In this document: positions 13,342 through 21,885 of the stretch, piece after piece
Position numbering within the stretch: position 1 is the stretch's first letter
Layout: each line of letters opens with the position of its first letter
Source of the DNA: JAAYCI01 sp964367945
Lineage (GTDB): Bacteria > Bacillota > Clostridia > Oscillospirales > Ruminococcaceae
Reading direction: 5' to 3'
DNA: 31,639 nucleotides
Assembly (NCBI GenBank): GCA_964367945.1
Contig: CAYIZZ010000013.1
Span: forward strand, 1-31,639
The notes under the pieces: model-generated
Told to the model about the DNA's origin: nothing
Databases searched by the model: none
What the model saw: only the letters and a program-made list of their open reading frames with translations
Made by a program: the position numbers and the translations under genes

Positions 13342-14352
13342 TTAATTCCCCTCAAAGCTTTCTAATAATTTTAACGCTTCCTTATATGGTAAAATCCCTT
13401 CGGATGATCCATCTGACGATAATGCACAAATGGCAGCGGCATGACCCAATGTCAGCGCTTGTTCAATTTCCATATCCTTATATGCGGCAAGCAACACGCC
13501 CGAACAAAATGCGTCCCCTGCCCCTACTGTGCCTTTGATAAAGCTTTTTTCAAGCTTCACGCTGGGTTTTTCATGATATACATCGTTTTCATCTATTGCA
13601 AATGCACATTCCGGACAATGAATAACACACCACTCAGAAACCCCCAGCTCTTTCAGCTGCCTTAATGCATCCTCCATATTATCTTCAATCAACTTATCTG
13701 CATCTCGCAACTTTATTCCGGTGATGTTTTCCGCTTCAATTTCGTTAATAATCAAATAATCTGTATATTTCAGCGATGGAACGGCTATATCACGCACTCT
13801 ATCAGATCTTTCCGAGACCAAGTCAATAGATGTTTTGATGCCTTTATCTTTGATTTTTGACAGCAGTTTCGCCATTTTAGTTCCATACTCATCGCAAAGT
13901 GCATCCAGAAAATCCAGCATTAGAACGTATCCCATATGCATAATTTTAATATCAATTTTATTCAAATCAAGAAAATCTTCGCCAATTCTTTCGCTTGCGC
14001 CCGGAGCATAAAAAAACGTACGTTGATGAGTACTTTTTTCCGTCATCACTAAGGTGTTTGATGTTTTATATCCATCCAGCACTTTGACATTATCAGTGTT
14101 GATATTGTCATACTCACCAAAACCTTCTTTGATAAACTCGCCCAGTTCATCATCACCGATGTAACCACAGGCATATACGTCCAGCTCGCTATCTAAACGT
14201 GCTAAATCCTTTGAAACATTGGTACATAGCCCACCACTGGACATGCTTGGAACACTTAAAATCCTGCCAAGTTCCCCTTTATTGGGGTAAATATCAATTT
14301 CATATAAAACATCCGCAATGATATTCCCCATCACGCCGATACCTTTGCTCAT
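13342..14352 (-). CDS. PfkB-family carbohydrate kinase
   Basis: Ribokinase-fold sugar kinase of 336 aa that transfers phosphate from ATP to a sugar or sugar phosphate. The N-terminal signature region GVMGNIIADVLYEID and GGLCTNVSKDLARL, and the C-terminal signature GTVGAGDAFCSG with the catalytic base at about Asp280, are all present. I start it at ATG 14352, preceded by GGGGGG. An in-frame ATG eight codons upstream lacks an RBS. It is the first gene of a two-gene minus-strand operon with the class II aldolase. Candidates are 1-phosphofructokinase, tagatose-6-phosphate kinase or 5-keto-2-deoxygluconokinase; no other genes of those named pathways are visible nearby, so I leave it open. Confidence 0.87.
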   Translation of the reverse strand: MSKGIGVMGNIIADVLYEIDIYPNKGELGRILSVPSMSSGGLCTNVSKDLARLDSELDVYACGYIGDDELGEFIKEGFGEYDNINTDNVKVLDGYKTSNTLVMTEKSTHQRTFFYAPGASERIGEDFLDLNKIDIKIMHMGYVLMLDFLDALCDEYGTKMAKLLSKIKDKGIKTSIDLVSERSDRVRDIAVPSLKYTDYLIINEIEAENITGIKLRDADKLIEDNMEDALRQLKELGVSEWCVIHCPECAFAIDENDVYHEKPSVKLEKSFIKGTVGAGDAFCSGVLLAAYKDMEIEQALTLGHAAAICALSSDGSSEGILPYKEALKLLESFEGN

Positions 14353-14419
14353 TTTATCCCCCCTAAGTGTATGCAATCAATCGCTTTATGCAAACAAGAC
14401 TTGTGCACGCACATGTTTT

Positions 14420-14448
14420 ATTGTAACCCAACTATTTACCATATTCAA
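14420..14448 (-). promoter_or_regulatory. Promoter of the kinase-aldolase operon
   Basis: Minus strand TTGAAT (14443-14448), 17-base spacer, TACAAT (14420-14425). The -35 overlaps the last codons of the upstream GGDEF gene. A dyad TGTGCGTGCACA (14402-14413) lies just downstream of the -10 and could be an operator. Confidence 0.5.
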
Positions 14449-15884
14449 GCATTATTATAATTGAAATAATCGTCCATTTTTATGTGTTTTCCATCCTTGC
14501 AAAAACGCACAGTTCCACGTCCTTCTTTTTTCACACTGTACATAGCCGTATCGGCAAGGTGGAAAATTTCTTTTGCGGAGGATGCATCACGTGGGTAGTG
14601 TGCCACACCTATGCTGCAACCACATCCCATTTCAGTATCTTTATAGCTGTGCTTTTTACGGAAAATCACAAGCAGTTTTTCTATTATATCCTTCACATAA
14701 CTATCAGAATTGTTGTCTTTTATCATCACAACAAACTCGTCTCCACCTTGTCTGTACACCTTTACATCTTTTGAGCCTATTACTTTAAGGTCCTGTGCAA
14801 TGTTTTTCAGCAACACATCGCCCGCATCATGACCCAGCGTATCATTGACAATTTTAAATCCATCCAAATCACAAAAAAGAACGTACCAGCTATCGCCAAA
14901 TTCTGTTTTTTGATCTATAAACAGCTGCACATCATCATGCAGGCTTCTTCTGTTTGCAAGGCCTGTCAAATGATCATATTGCGCCAGCTTTTCAATCAAC
15001 AGCTGATTTCTTTTGCTTTCAGTGATATCAACACTTGCAACCACGTGTGCAATTCTGCCATCTGTCCACGGGAAGGAAGAGCTAAGTACTCTGAACCACG
15101 ATTTGTCGAAGGGACGCTCATAATCCCACTGGTACGTTTTGTTGATATTTCCATTCTCATCCAGTAGTTTCGGCTGTGGGCAAAAATCACAAGGACTTGT
15201 TTTATCAGTAAAAATAGACTGCCAACATTTTTTACCCAGCATGTTTTCCACGCCGCCATACGGTGCCGCCATGGACTTGTTAGCATATAAAATTTCGTGC
15301 GTGTAATAATCATTTACATAAATATCAATGCCCACATGATCAAGCACGTTGCTTAGTGTTGCTTCGGCGTTTGTTATGCCGACTTTAAACATATCCAGTT
15401 TTACAGCGTTTGCAAGCAAACTCAGCAAAGAACAAGCTTTATTTATATCAACCTCTTTATGCCTGTGTTTTTTTCTTCTATCACCCAGTCCGACAAACCC
15501 TGCAAGCTCATAATGCTGATTCAAAATAGGTATGAAAATAACTATATTTATATTAAAAATCTCGTCAAGTCTAGTTTCAAGCTTTGTTTTTTCTTCAGTC
15601 CCTGAGTAGACAACAACTTTTTTTGTGCATAGCTCGCTTAGCAGCTCAGGAGTAAGCAAATCTTTAATCTTGTAGTTTTTCTTTAAAGGACACTTGTCTA
15701 TAATCTCAAAATATTCTTTTCTGATAAATTCTTTGTTAGGGTCGGCCTCATAGATAAATGCATGAGAGATATCAAAATAACGACATATATCCTCTAAAAC
15801 AATTGTTCTTGAGGTTTTATCTTCATTTACTATACTAAGCTTCTCTATTATGTTTTGAAAAAAATCTTCTGTTTTTTTGTACAT
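14445..15884 (-). CDS. Soluble GAF-PAS-GGDEF diguanylate cyclase
   Basis: Probable cytoplasmic diguanylate cyclase; no transmembrane helix is evident. Residues about 10-165 resemble a GAF domain, about 175-295 a PAS domain (NVLDHVGIDIYVNDYYTHEILYAN opening split over its first strands), and the C-terminal 170 residues a GGDEF domain. That domain has DHLTGLANRRSL, CDLDGFKIVNDTLGHDAGD and an intact RQGGDEFVV. The RxxD inhibitory motif is absent. The PAS domain holds Cys-rich MLGKKCWQSIF and PCDFCPQP, as seen in many PAS-GGDEF proteins of Clostridia. ATG at 15884 has GGAGG 5 bases upstream, which favours it over an in-frame ATG five codons earlier. It is divergent from the MCP gene, and both may respond to the same conditions. 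Confidence 0.88.
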   Translation of the reverse strand: MYKKTEDFFQNIIEKLSIVNEDKTSRTIVLEDICRYFDISHAFIYEADPNKEFIRKEYFEIIDKCPLKKNYKIKDLLTPELLSELCTKKVVVYSGTEEKTKLETRLDEIFNINIVIFIPILNQHYELAGFVGLGDRRKKHRHKEVDINKACSLLSLLANAVKLDMFKVGITNAEATLSNVLDHVGIDIYVNDYYTHEILYANKSMAAPYGGVENMLGKKCWQSIFTDKTSPCDFCPQPKLLDENGNINKTYQWDYERPFDKSWFRVLSSSFPWTDGRIAHVVASVDITESKRNQLLIEKLAQYDHLTGLANRRSLHDDVQLFIDQKTEFGDSWYVLFCDLDGFKIVNDTLGHDAGDVLLKNIAQDLKVIGSKDVKVYRQGGDEFVVMIKDNNSDSYVKDIIEKLLVIFRKKHSYKDTEMGCGCSIGVAHYPRDASSAKEIFHLADTAMYSVKKEGRGTVRFCKDGKHIKMDDYFNYNNA

Positions 15885-15896
15885 ATTACCTCCAAA

Positions 15897-15961
15897 CACT
15901 TAAACAGGTTTAAGTGGCACAAGTTCATACCCATTACCGCAGGTTATCTGTTTTTAAACAG
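15897..15961. promoter_or_regulatory. Two related palindromes ahead of the PAS-GGDEF gene
   Basis: CACTTAAACAGGTTTAAGTG (15897-15916) is a perfect 9-2-9 dyad directly upstream of the RBS, and CTGTTTTTAAACAG (15948-15961) is a second dyad. Both contain TTAAACAG, so they may be two sites for one repressor. The 2-base centre argues for a DNA operator rather than an RNA hairpin. The rest of 15962-16207 is very AT-rich with no gene or clear motif. Confidence 0.4.
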
Positions 15962-16207
15962 TTTCACATTAAAAGTCATTTTTTAACATTCAATTCATTT
16001 TTATTTGATATCATCTATCTATATATTAAGAAAATGTACCTATATGAAATACTTTATTACCATTATTATATAACAACCGCTAAGTAGACATATTTATACT
16101 AGTATATAACAAACAAAATAAAAACACAATATAAATGAGTCCACTATACTGCACAATCGCTTATATATATATACGGTAATTTTACATACTTACCACCAAA
16201 ATAATGC

Positions 16208-16235
16208 TTGACATTGGGTTTTTTTTATTTATACT
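16208..16235 (+). promoter_or_regulatory. Promoter of the chemoreceptor gene
   Basis: TTGACA (16208-16213), a 16-base T-rich spacer and TATACT (16230-16235), 51 bases before the ATG. The leader ends in TTGGGGGA as RBS. Confidence 0.6.
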
Positions 16236-16285
16236 TTAATCATAAGATTTTTTATACTTTTTTCAATATACATTGGGGGACAATT

Positions 16286-18313
16286 ATGAAAAGTGTTCGT
16301 TCACGTATTATTGCTATTGTTTTAGGTATGGTTGTCATCACTTCACTTGTGCTTGGTATTATTACAATCAATGTATCCAGCACGGTTGCAAAAGACACCG
16401 CTGAAATGACTTTGGTTGAAACAGCAACTGCCGCCGCTAGCAGTGCATCTGGAGCTATTTCCGTGTATGTTGCCAGCGTTTCGGAAATTGCACAAAATCA
16501 AATTTTCACAAGCGAAGACGCCACTGAAAATGAGGTAAAGGCTTTCGTAGATCAAAAAGTAGCGCAATATTATATGCGCTATGGTAGTGTTGCAGGGCCT
16601 GATGGTATCGACCTATATACCGGCGCAAACCTTTCAAATGAAGCGTTCTTTCAAAGTGCAATAAGCGGAACCTCATATATGTCCACACCCTATGTTACCG
16701 AAGACAAAAGCGACTTGTATCTTGTAGTTTCAGCCCCTATTTATGACGGTGACAACATTGCTGGTGTTTTGTATTTTTCTTGCGATACTTTCTTACTGGA
16801 TCAAATTATTGAACAAACTGCTTTTGGAGAAACCGGAAGCTGCTATATTCTAGATAAAAACGGTACCACCATTGCATACGAAGATGTCACCTTGGTACTG
16901 GAAGGTACAAATTCCATCACAGATTCACAAGCTGACCCCAGCAACAAAGATTTGCAAGCTTTAGCCGAAGTAGAATCAGAAATGATAGCCGGCAATACCG
17001 GATTTGGTGAGTATACGTATGAAGGCGTGCAAATATGGCAAAGCTATGCACCCATTCCCTCTACAGACGGTTGGAGCATTGCTGTGGAAGTGGACGAGGC
17101 CGAAATGCTTTCCTCTGCTGTGCTGGCATCTTACTTTATCATAGGCATTTGCATTTTCTTAGTGATTGTAGGCCTAGTGATTGCCATTGTCATTGGTAAC
17201 AGCATTGGACGTCCCATCATAAAATGTGTTGACCGCCTTGCCGCTATCGGAGAAGGCGACCTTAAGTCCCCCATGCCTGCTATCGCCCCACGAAGCGACG
17301 AAATTGGTACATTTGCCAAAACAATGGACATATTGATAACTGATATGAATACCATGATATCGGATATCCAGACAAGACTATCCCATCTAGCGGCCGGCGA
17401 CTTAAGCTTGCCACAAAGCCAAGTCACATATAAAGGTGACTTCTTAGAGATTCAATCAGCCATCACTGAAATTGAAGGCAAGCTTAACAGCATCATCTCC
17501 GATATCACAATCACTGCAAACGATGTGACACAAAGTGCCGCACAAGTGGCTGACAGCGCCAATATTATATCTTCATCTTCCATCGACCAAGCACAAGCTG
17601 TGGAAGAAATTTCAAATTCAGTTCATGGTATTAAAGACGGTTCCGGCGAAATAAAAACAGGCGCACAAGAAGCTGCCCGTCTTTCCGATTCAGCCAGCGA
17701 AAAACTGACTGAAAGCCAAGGATACATGAAAGAACTGCTTGTTGCAGTGGATGATATTCAGCACAGCTCAAACGAAATCTCCAAAATCATAAAAACCATC
17801 GACGATATCGCATTCCAAACTAATATCTTGGCTTTGAATGCTGCAGTGGAAGCTGCACGTGCAGGAACTGCCGGCAAAGGCTTTGCCGTGGTGGCTGACG
17901 AAGTGCGCAGCCTTGCCAACAAATCAGCCGAGGCCGCTAAAACAACTGCTAGTTTGATTGAAGGCTCTGTAAGCTCTGTTGAAAACGTGACCAATTCGGC
18001 ACGCCAAACTTCAGAAGCTTTGGAAAAAGTTATCGAGCGCTCTGAGCAAACAAACCAGCATATTGTAAGTATTTCCAAGGAAATCGTCATGCAAAACGAA
18101 TCACTTGAAATGGTAAACAAAGGCATGGAGTCTATTTCAGGCGCTGTTCATTCCAGTAGCTCTACCAGCGAGGAAAGTGCCGCTGTAAGTCGCGAGCTTG
18201 CAAACCAAGCAGCTACCTTGAAACAGCTGGTATCCACATTTACAGTACGCCAAGACAACACACCTGCTTTACCCATGCAATCTAAAGAAAACGAGCAAAA
18301 TATTTTATACTAA
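16286..18313 (+). CDS. Methyl-accepting chemotaxis protein with Cache sensor
   Basis: Transmembrane chemoreceptor of 675 aa. The order is transmembrane helix (about residues 8-30), extracellular double-Cache ligand-binding region (about 35-275), second helix (about 280-308), HAMP (about 309-362 with GRPIIKCVDRL), then a long cytoplasmic coiled coil. The signalling tip is near-invariant: IDDIAFQTNILALNAAVEAA followed by RAG and GFAVVADEVRSLA, the site that contacts CheA and CheW. Ser/Thr/Glu/Gln-rich stretches flank the tip as methylation regions. The start at ATG 16286 follows GGGGGA; the open frame upstream is AT-rich promoter sequence. No other che genes are nearby, so this is an orphan receptor. 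Its position beside sugar catabolic operons hints at a sugar or small-acid ligand, but Cache domains bind many ligands. Confidence 0.93.
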   Translation: MKSVRSRIIAIVLGMVVITSLVLGIITINVSSTVAKDTAEMTLVETATAAASSASGAISVYVASVSEIAQNQIFTSEDATENEVKAFVDQKVAQYYMRYGSVAGPDGIDLYTGANLSNEAFFQSAISGTSYMSTPYVTEDKSDLYLVVSAPIYDGDNIAGVLYFSCDTFLLDQIIEQTAFGETGSCYILDKNGTTIAYEDVTLVLEGTNSITDSQADPSNKDLQALAEVESEMIAGNTGFGEYTYEGVQIWQSYAPIPSTDGWSIAVEVDEAEMLSSAVLASYFIIGICIFLVIVGLVIAIVIGNSIGRPIIKCVDRLAAIGEGDLKSPMPAIAPRSDEIGTFAKTMDILITDMNTMISDIQTRLSHLAAGDLSLPQSQVTYKGDFLEIQSAITEIEGKLNSIISDITITANDVTQSAAQVADSANIISSSSIDQAQAVEEISNSVHGIKDGSGEIKTGAQEAARLSDSASEKLTESQGYMKELLVAVDDIQHSSNEISKIIKTIDDIAFQTNILALNAAVEAARAGTAGKGFAVVADEVRSLANKSAEAAKTTASLIEGSVSSVENVTNSARQTSEALEKVIERSEQTNQHIVSISKEIVMQNESLEMVNKGMESISGAVHSSSSTSEESAAVSRELANQAATLKQLVSTFTVRQDNTPALPMQSKENEQNILY

Positions 18314-18348
18314 TATCTTAAACCGGCAATAAATTCTTTCAAACATTT

Positions 18349-18396
18349 AAACGACTCACCAAAAGCCACAACGGCACTTTGGATGAGTCGTTTTTT
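18349..18396 (+). terminator. Intrinsic terminator after the chemoreceptor
   Basis: AACGACTCACCAAAAGCCAC pairs with the stretch ending GGATGAGTCGTT, with a few mismatches in the upper stem, and is followed by TTTTTTAT. Confidence 0.8.
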
Positions 18397-18404
18397 ATAT
18401 ACAT

Positions 18405-18444
18405 AAAAATCCGGCAACTTCACAAATAAAGTTGCCGGATTTTA
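18405..18444. terminator. Intrinsic terminator, probably serving the minus-strand LysR gene
   Basis: AAAATCCGGCAACTT and AAGTTGCCGGATTTT form a 15-base perfect stem with a short loop. A and T tracts on both sides let it work in either direction. It lies 15 bases past the LysR stop. Confidence 0.85.
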
Positions 18445-18458
18445 TTTAACGCCAGTTC

Positions 18459-19391
18459 TTATATATCTTCTTTTATATCAAGTTCCTTTTTCAGGTGTTG
18501 TAAAAACTGCTCCTCCACAAAACTCAACGGGTCACCCAGCCGCTTCACCCAGATAAGCTCGGTATAATGTTCCATAATACTTTTGGGAAAAGTAATTCTT
18601 ATCGGGTGGATATCCTTACTTTCAAATGATCCCAGCGTCCATTTAGAGGCAAACATGATACCATCAGTGCGCAGTAAAAAATACTCGCAAGCATTGGTGG
18701 AGCTTAAAAATAGTTTTTTTGATGTGCTGGCACTTTTCAAATACATATCTTGGCTGATATCGGATTTTGCCTGTGGCTCCATATCCAGCAAAATGTGCAT
18801 GTAGCGTTCCACTTGCTCAATCGAGGTGGACTCCTTCCCATAAAGCGGTGAGTTTGGACCTACACAGGCATATATTGGCGCAGTGTCAAGCACATTAATA
18901 TCCAGCCGCTTTTTTTCCGATGTCCACAAGAAAGAACGGTTGTCATAGCTGCTACGTACCAGCAGCCCTAAATCTGCATCAGTACGCAGTATAAGCTTTA
19001 TAATCTCATCACGGTCTGTTTCAATCAAATTAAATATAATATCATTGCCCAGATTATCATGGTGGACCCTAAACACCATCCGATATATAAATTCCAGCTG
19101 CTGTGTGGCAACAAAAAATCTAGTAACCCCTTTTCCTGTTGGGCTAAAGCTTTTATCCAGCATAGCTGCCGAGGCAACAACATTCTTTGCATATGGCAGG
19201 AAGTTCTTACCCTCCAGTGTTAGGCTGATTCCCCTTGCCTTTCGGTCAAACAGTTTAATATTATACTCTTGCTCTAAGCTTATAATTTGCTTTGTGATAT
19301 TAGGCTGGCTGATAAACAGCTCATTGGCCGCTTTAGTGATTGAGCCACACTCTACAATCTTTACAAAATATTCAAGCTGCTTTAATTGCAT
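18459..19391 (-). CDS. LysR-family transcriptional regulator
   Basis: LysR-type activator/repressor of 310 aa. The N-terminal winged HTH is clear: MQLKQLEYFVKIVECGSITK, then AANELFISQPNITKQI, within residues 1-60. The remaining 240 residues form the periplasmic-binding-protein-like effector domain. The start at ATG 19391 is preceded by AAGGAGG with a 6-base gap; in-frame ATGs further upstream lack this. It is transcribed away from the GPH transporter-transketolase operon, the usual arrangement for a LysR protein controlling its neighbour, and a T-N11-A dyad lies between them at 19475-19489. The ligand is unknown; a metabolite of the operon pathway is the natural guess. Confidence 0.92.
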   Translation of the reverse strand: MQLKQLEYFVKIVECGSITKAANELFISQPNITKQIISLEQEYNIKLFDRKARGISLTLEGKNFLPYAKNVVASAAMLDKSFSPTGKGVTRFFVATQQLEFIYRMVFRVHHDNLGNDIIFNLIETDRDEIIKLILRTDADLGLLVRSSYDNRSFLWTSEKKRLDINVLDTAPIYACVGPNSPLYGKESTSIEQVERYMHILLDMEPQAKSDISQDMYLKSASTSKKLFLSSTNACEYFLLRTDGIMFASKWTLGSFESKDIHPIRITFPKSIMEHYTELIWVKRLGDPLSFVEEQFLQHLKKELDIKEDI

Positions 19392-19474
19392 TTCAACCTC
19401 CTTGTGCATTTTCCACAAAATATCTACTCCACATTGCACTATATTGTCAATTATTCCATTTAGTTATTGCTATT

Positions 19475-19489
19475 ATGTGCAAATTACAT
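19475..19489. promoter_or_regulatory. LysR-type T-N11-A box
   Basis: ATGT-N7-ACAT, a 15-base dyad with the T-N11-A pattern of LysR binding sites, in the 169-base divergent region between the LysR gene and the GPH transporter gene, 71 bases before the transporter ATG. Confidence 0.5.
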
Positions 19490-19560
19490 ATTTGTTGTAA
19501 TCAAATTAATGTGTTATTGTTAATATATCACAAAAATAACGGTTTAGATAGGAGTTTGAA

Positions 19561-20985
19561 ATGGAAACTAATAAAAATGTCGTTACCGAAAAAAATCCTA
19601 CCTATTACAAAGGTCGCGAGCTAACACTACGCAAGCTAGCTTTTGGCTCAGGAGAAATTGTTTACAACCTTCCATGGATGTTGGTAAGTGCGTACCTTTC
19701 GTTCTTCCTTACTGATATCGCAATTATTCCTGCTGCAGTAATATCCGCACTTTTTCTTGGGGTTCGGGTGTTTGATGCAGTAAACGATCCACTGATTGGT
19801 ATCCTATCCGACAGAACAAGAACAAAAATGGGGCAATTTCGCCCGTGGATGCTTGCCGGTGCAATAATTTTGCTTCCATCGGTAGTAATGCTTTTCTGGG
19901 CACACCCTGAATGGAGCGAATCGTCAAGAACCTTATACGCAACTGTTTTTTATATCCTTGCAGTTATTGGCGCAACCATGTGGAACATCCCTTATGGTGG
20001 ACTAAACGCCGCTCTTACCCCATATCCTGACGAAAGAGCGTCATTTTCAAGCTACAGGATTTTCATCTCTGCACTAGCGTGTGCCAGTGTCTCGGTTTTA
20101 TTTTTACCAATTGTAACACGGGTAAGCGAAAGCAGTCAAGGCAATGTAGTCTTGGGATATGTTGTGGGTGCGCTTTTTGTTTGCGGCATTACAATACCCT
20201 TTATTTTCACCAGTATACTGGGCACAAAAGAAGTGGTGAAGCCTCCAAAACAACAAAAAATGAGCTTTTCTAAAGTTATCAAAAACATAGTGCAAAACCC
20301 ACCTTTGCTTATCGTAATTTTCGGATTCTTTATGTTTGGCTTTATGATGTATGGCAGAATGACTGTTGCCATTTACTATTTCTCATATGTTTGGGGAAAT
20401 CAAGGATTATTTGTTACATACAGTCTTTTCAACGGCATTGCCTCCGGTGTAGTTGCATTTTTCTGCATTCACCTATTGAAAATCTTTAAAACCAAACGTA
20501 ACACCATCTTGGTTGGATATGCCGGACTTGCCATATTGTCTATGATTGTTTATTTCCTAAATCCAAGCAACGCTTCCCCTGCACTACTTATGACAATACT
20601 TATAATTTCCGGTGGCTTCCAAGGAATCGTGGCCGCACTTATCTACAGCATGATACCCGACACTGTGGAATACGGCCAATGGAAATCAGGCATCCGGGTT
20701 GCAGGCGTGATATATTCCGGCACAACATTTATGCTGAAGCTGGGCGGCGCCATAGCACCTTCCATGCTGCTTGCACTACTTACAATTTATGGCTACACAC
20801 CAAATGTTGCACAAACCGACACCACACTCGGCGTTATCAACTTTATGATGAACCTTGTTCCTGCACTGCTTTCATTGCTAACCTTAGTTATTTTCTTGTT
20901 CTACAAACTAGATAACAAACTTCATGCAAAAATTGTGGCAGACCTTGAAGAACGTGGCGAGCATCTGGTAGAACAGGTGGATTAA
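19561..20985 (+). CDS. GPH-family sugar:cation symporter (MelB-like)
   Basis: Inner-membrane symporter of the glycoside-pentoside-hexuronide family, 474 aa with about 12 predicted helices. The family signature is plain near residues 60-90: GVRVFDAVNDPLIGILSDR, then TRTKMGQFRPW, with the aspartates that in MelB take part in cation and sugar binding. WNIPYGGLNAALTPYPDERA is the matching cytoplasmic loop. RBS AGGAG lies 6-7 bases before the ATG. It is the first gene of an operon with a two-subunit transketolase, an MFS transporter and an SDR. It most likely imports the sugar, glycoside or uronate that the operon degrades. Confidence 0.92.
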   Translation: METNKNVVTEKNPTYYKGRELTLRKLAFGSGEIVYNLPWMLVSAYLSFFLTDIAIIPAAVISALFLGVRVFDAVNDPLIGILSDRTRTKMGQFRPWMLAGAIILLPSVVMLFWAHPEWSESSRTLYATVFYILAVIGATMWNIPYGGLNAALTPYPDERASFSSYRIFISALACASVSVLFLPIVTRVSESSQGNVVLGYVVGALFVCGITIPFIFTSILGTKEVVKPPKQQKMSFSKVIKNIVQNPPLLIVIFGFFMFGFMMYGRMTVAIYYFSYVWGNQGLFVTYSLFNGIASGVVAFFCIHLLKIFKTKRNTILVGYAGLAILSMIVYFLNPSNASPALLMTILIISGGFQGIVAALIYSMIPDTVEYGQWKSGIRVAGVIYSGTTFMLKLGGAIAPSMLLALLTIYGYTPNVAQTDTTLGVINFMMNLVPALLSLLTLVIFLFYKLDNKLHAKIVADLEERGEHLVEQVD

Positions 20986-21014
20986 ATATAACTTTATATT
21001 AAAAGGAGGTTTTT

Positions 21015-21884
21015 ATGAACAATCAAGAGGAACGGATTAAAAAGCTCAAACTGAAATCCATACAGCTTCGCAAAGACATTTGTGTTACAACGTCTAAAAT
21101 TGGCTATAGTCATGTAGGTGGCGGAATGTCAATGAGCGATATTACTACAGCGCTTTATTACGACGTGCTGAACTTTGATCCTAAAAACCCACGTGATCCT
21201 AAGAGAGACAGATTTATTCTTTCCAAAGGACATTGTGCTCATGTGCTATACAACGTATTTGTAGATCTTGGCATGTACGAACAAGACGAGCTGTGGAACC
21301 GCTATAACAAAGTAGGTGGCAGGTTTGGAATGCATCCCAACTACCACTATCTTGAAGGCATTGATGCTTCTACCGGCTCGCTGGGACAAGGCCTGTCTTT
21401 ATCCTTGGGCATCGCACTTTCCGCACGTATGGACAAAGACAACTATCGTATATTCTGCATGGTAGGCGATGGCGAACTACAAGAAGGTAGTAACTGGGAA
21501 GCCATCATGAGTGCGGCTCACTACCAGCTGGGTAATCTTGTTATGATTGTGGACGCCAACAAAGCACAAGCTGTGCACTGGACACATAACATCATGAATG
21601 TGGAGCCACTAGACAAAAAGCTGGACGCTTTTGGATGGGACGTACGCAAAATGAATGGTCATGACATGGCCGATATTTTGAAAACACTGGACGAACTACC
21701 ACCATCTGACAGCCAAATCCGCCGCAAGCCTATTGCGATTATTGCAGACACTGTAAAAGGTTACTCGCTACCGGGTATCGAAGGAACCCCAATGTGCCAC
21801 ATACGCCCAATACCACCGGCAAAACTTGAAGAGATCATTGAGCATTTCGATAACTTGACAAAACAAGTTGAGAAAGGGGAATAA
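21015..21884 (+). CDS. Transketolase, N-terminal subunit (split transketolase)
   Basis: Thiamine-diphosphate-binding half of a two-subunit transketolase, 289 aa. Motifs seen are SHVGGG near residue 32, SKGHCAH near 70, DASTGSLGQGLS near 118 and the ThDP/Mg site GDGELQEG (151-158) through DANK near 180. It lacks the pyrimidine-binding and C-terminal domains, which are in the next gene, starting 1 base after this stop. AAAGGAGG gives a strong start. Split transketolases are common in dedicated sugar pathways of Firmicutes, for example those for apulose phosphate or sulfoquinovose. The enzyme would move a two-carbon ketol unit from a ketose phosphate; the donor here is unknown. Confidence 0.92.
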   Translation: MNNQEERIKKLKLKSIQLRKDICVTTSKIGYSHVGGGMSMSDITTALYYDVLNFDPKNPRDPKRDRFILSKGHCAHVLYNVFVDLGMYEQDELWNRYNKVGGRFGMHPNYHYLEGIDASTGSLGQGLSLSLGIALSARMDKDNYRIFCMVGDGELQEGSNWEAIMSAAHYQLGNLVMIVDANKAQAVHWTHNIMNVEPLDKKLDAFGWDVRKMNGHDMADILKTLDELPPSDSQIRRKPIAIIADTVKGYSLPGIEGTPMCHIRPIPPAKLEEIIEHFDNLTKQVEKGE

Positions 21885-21885
21885 T

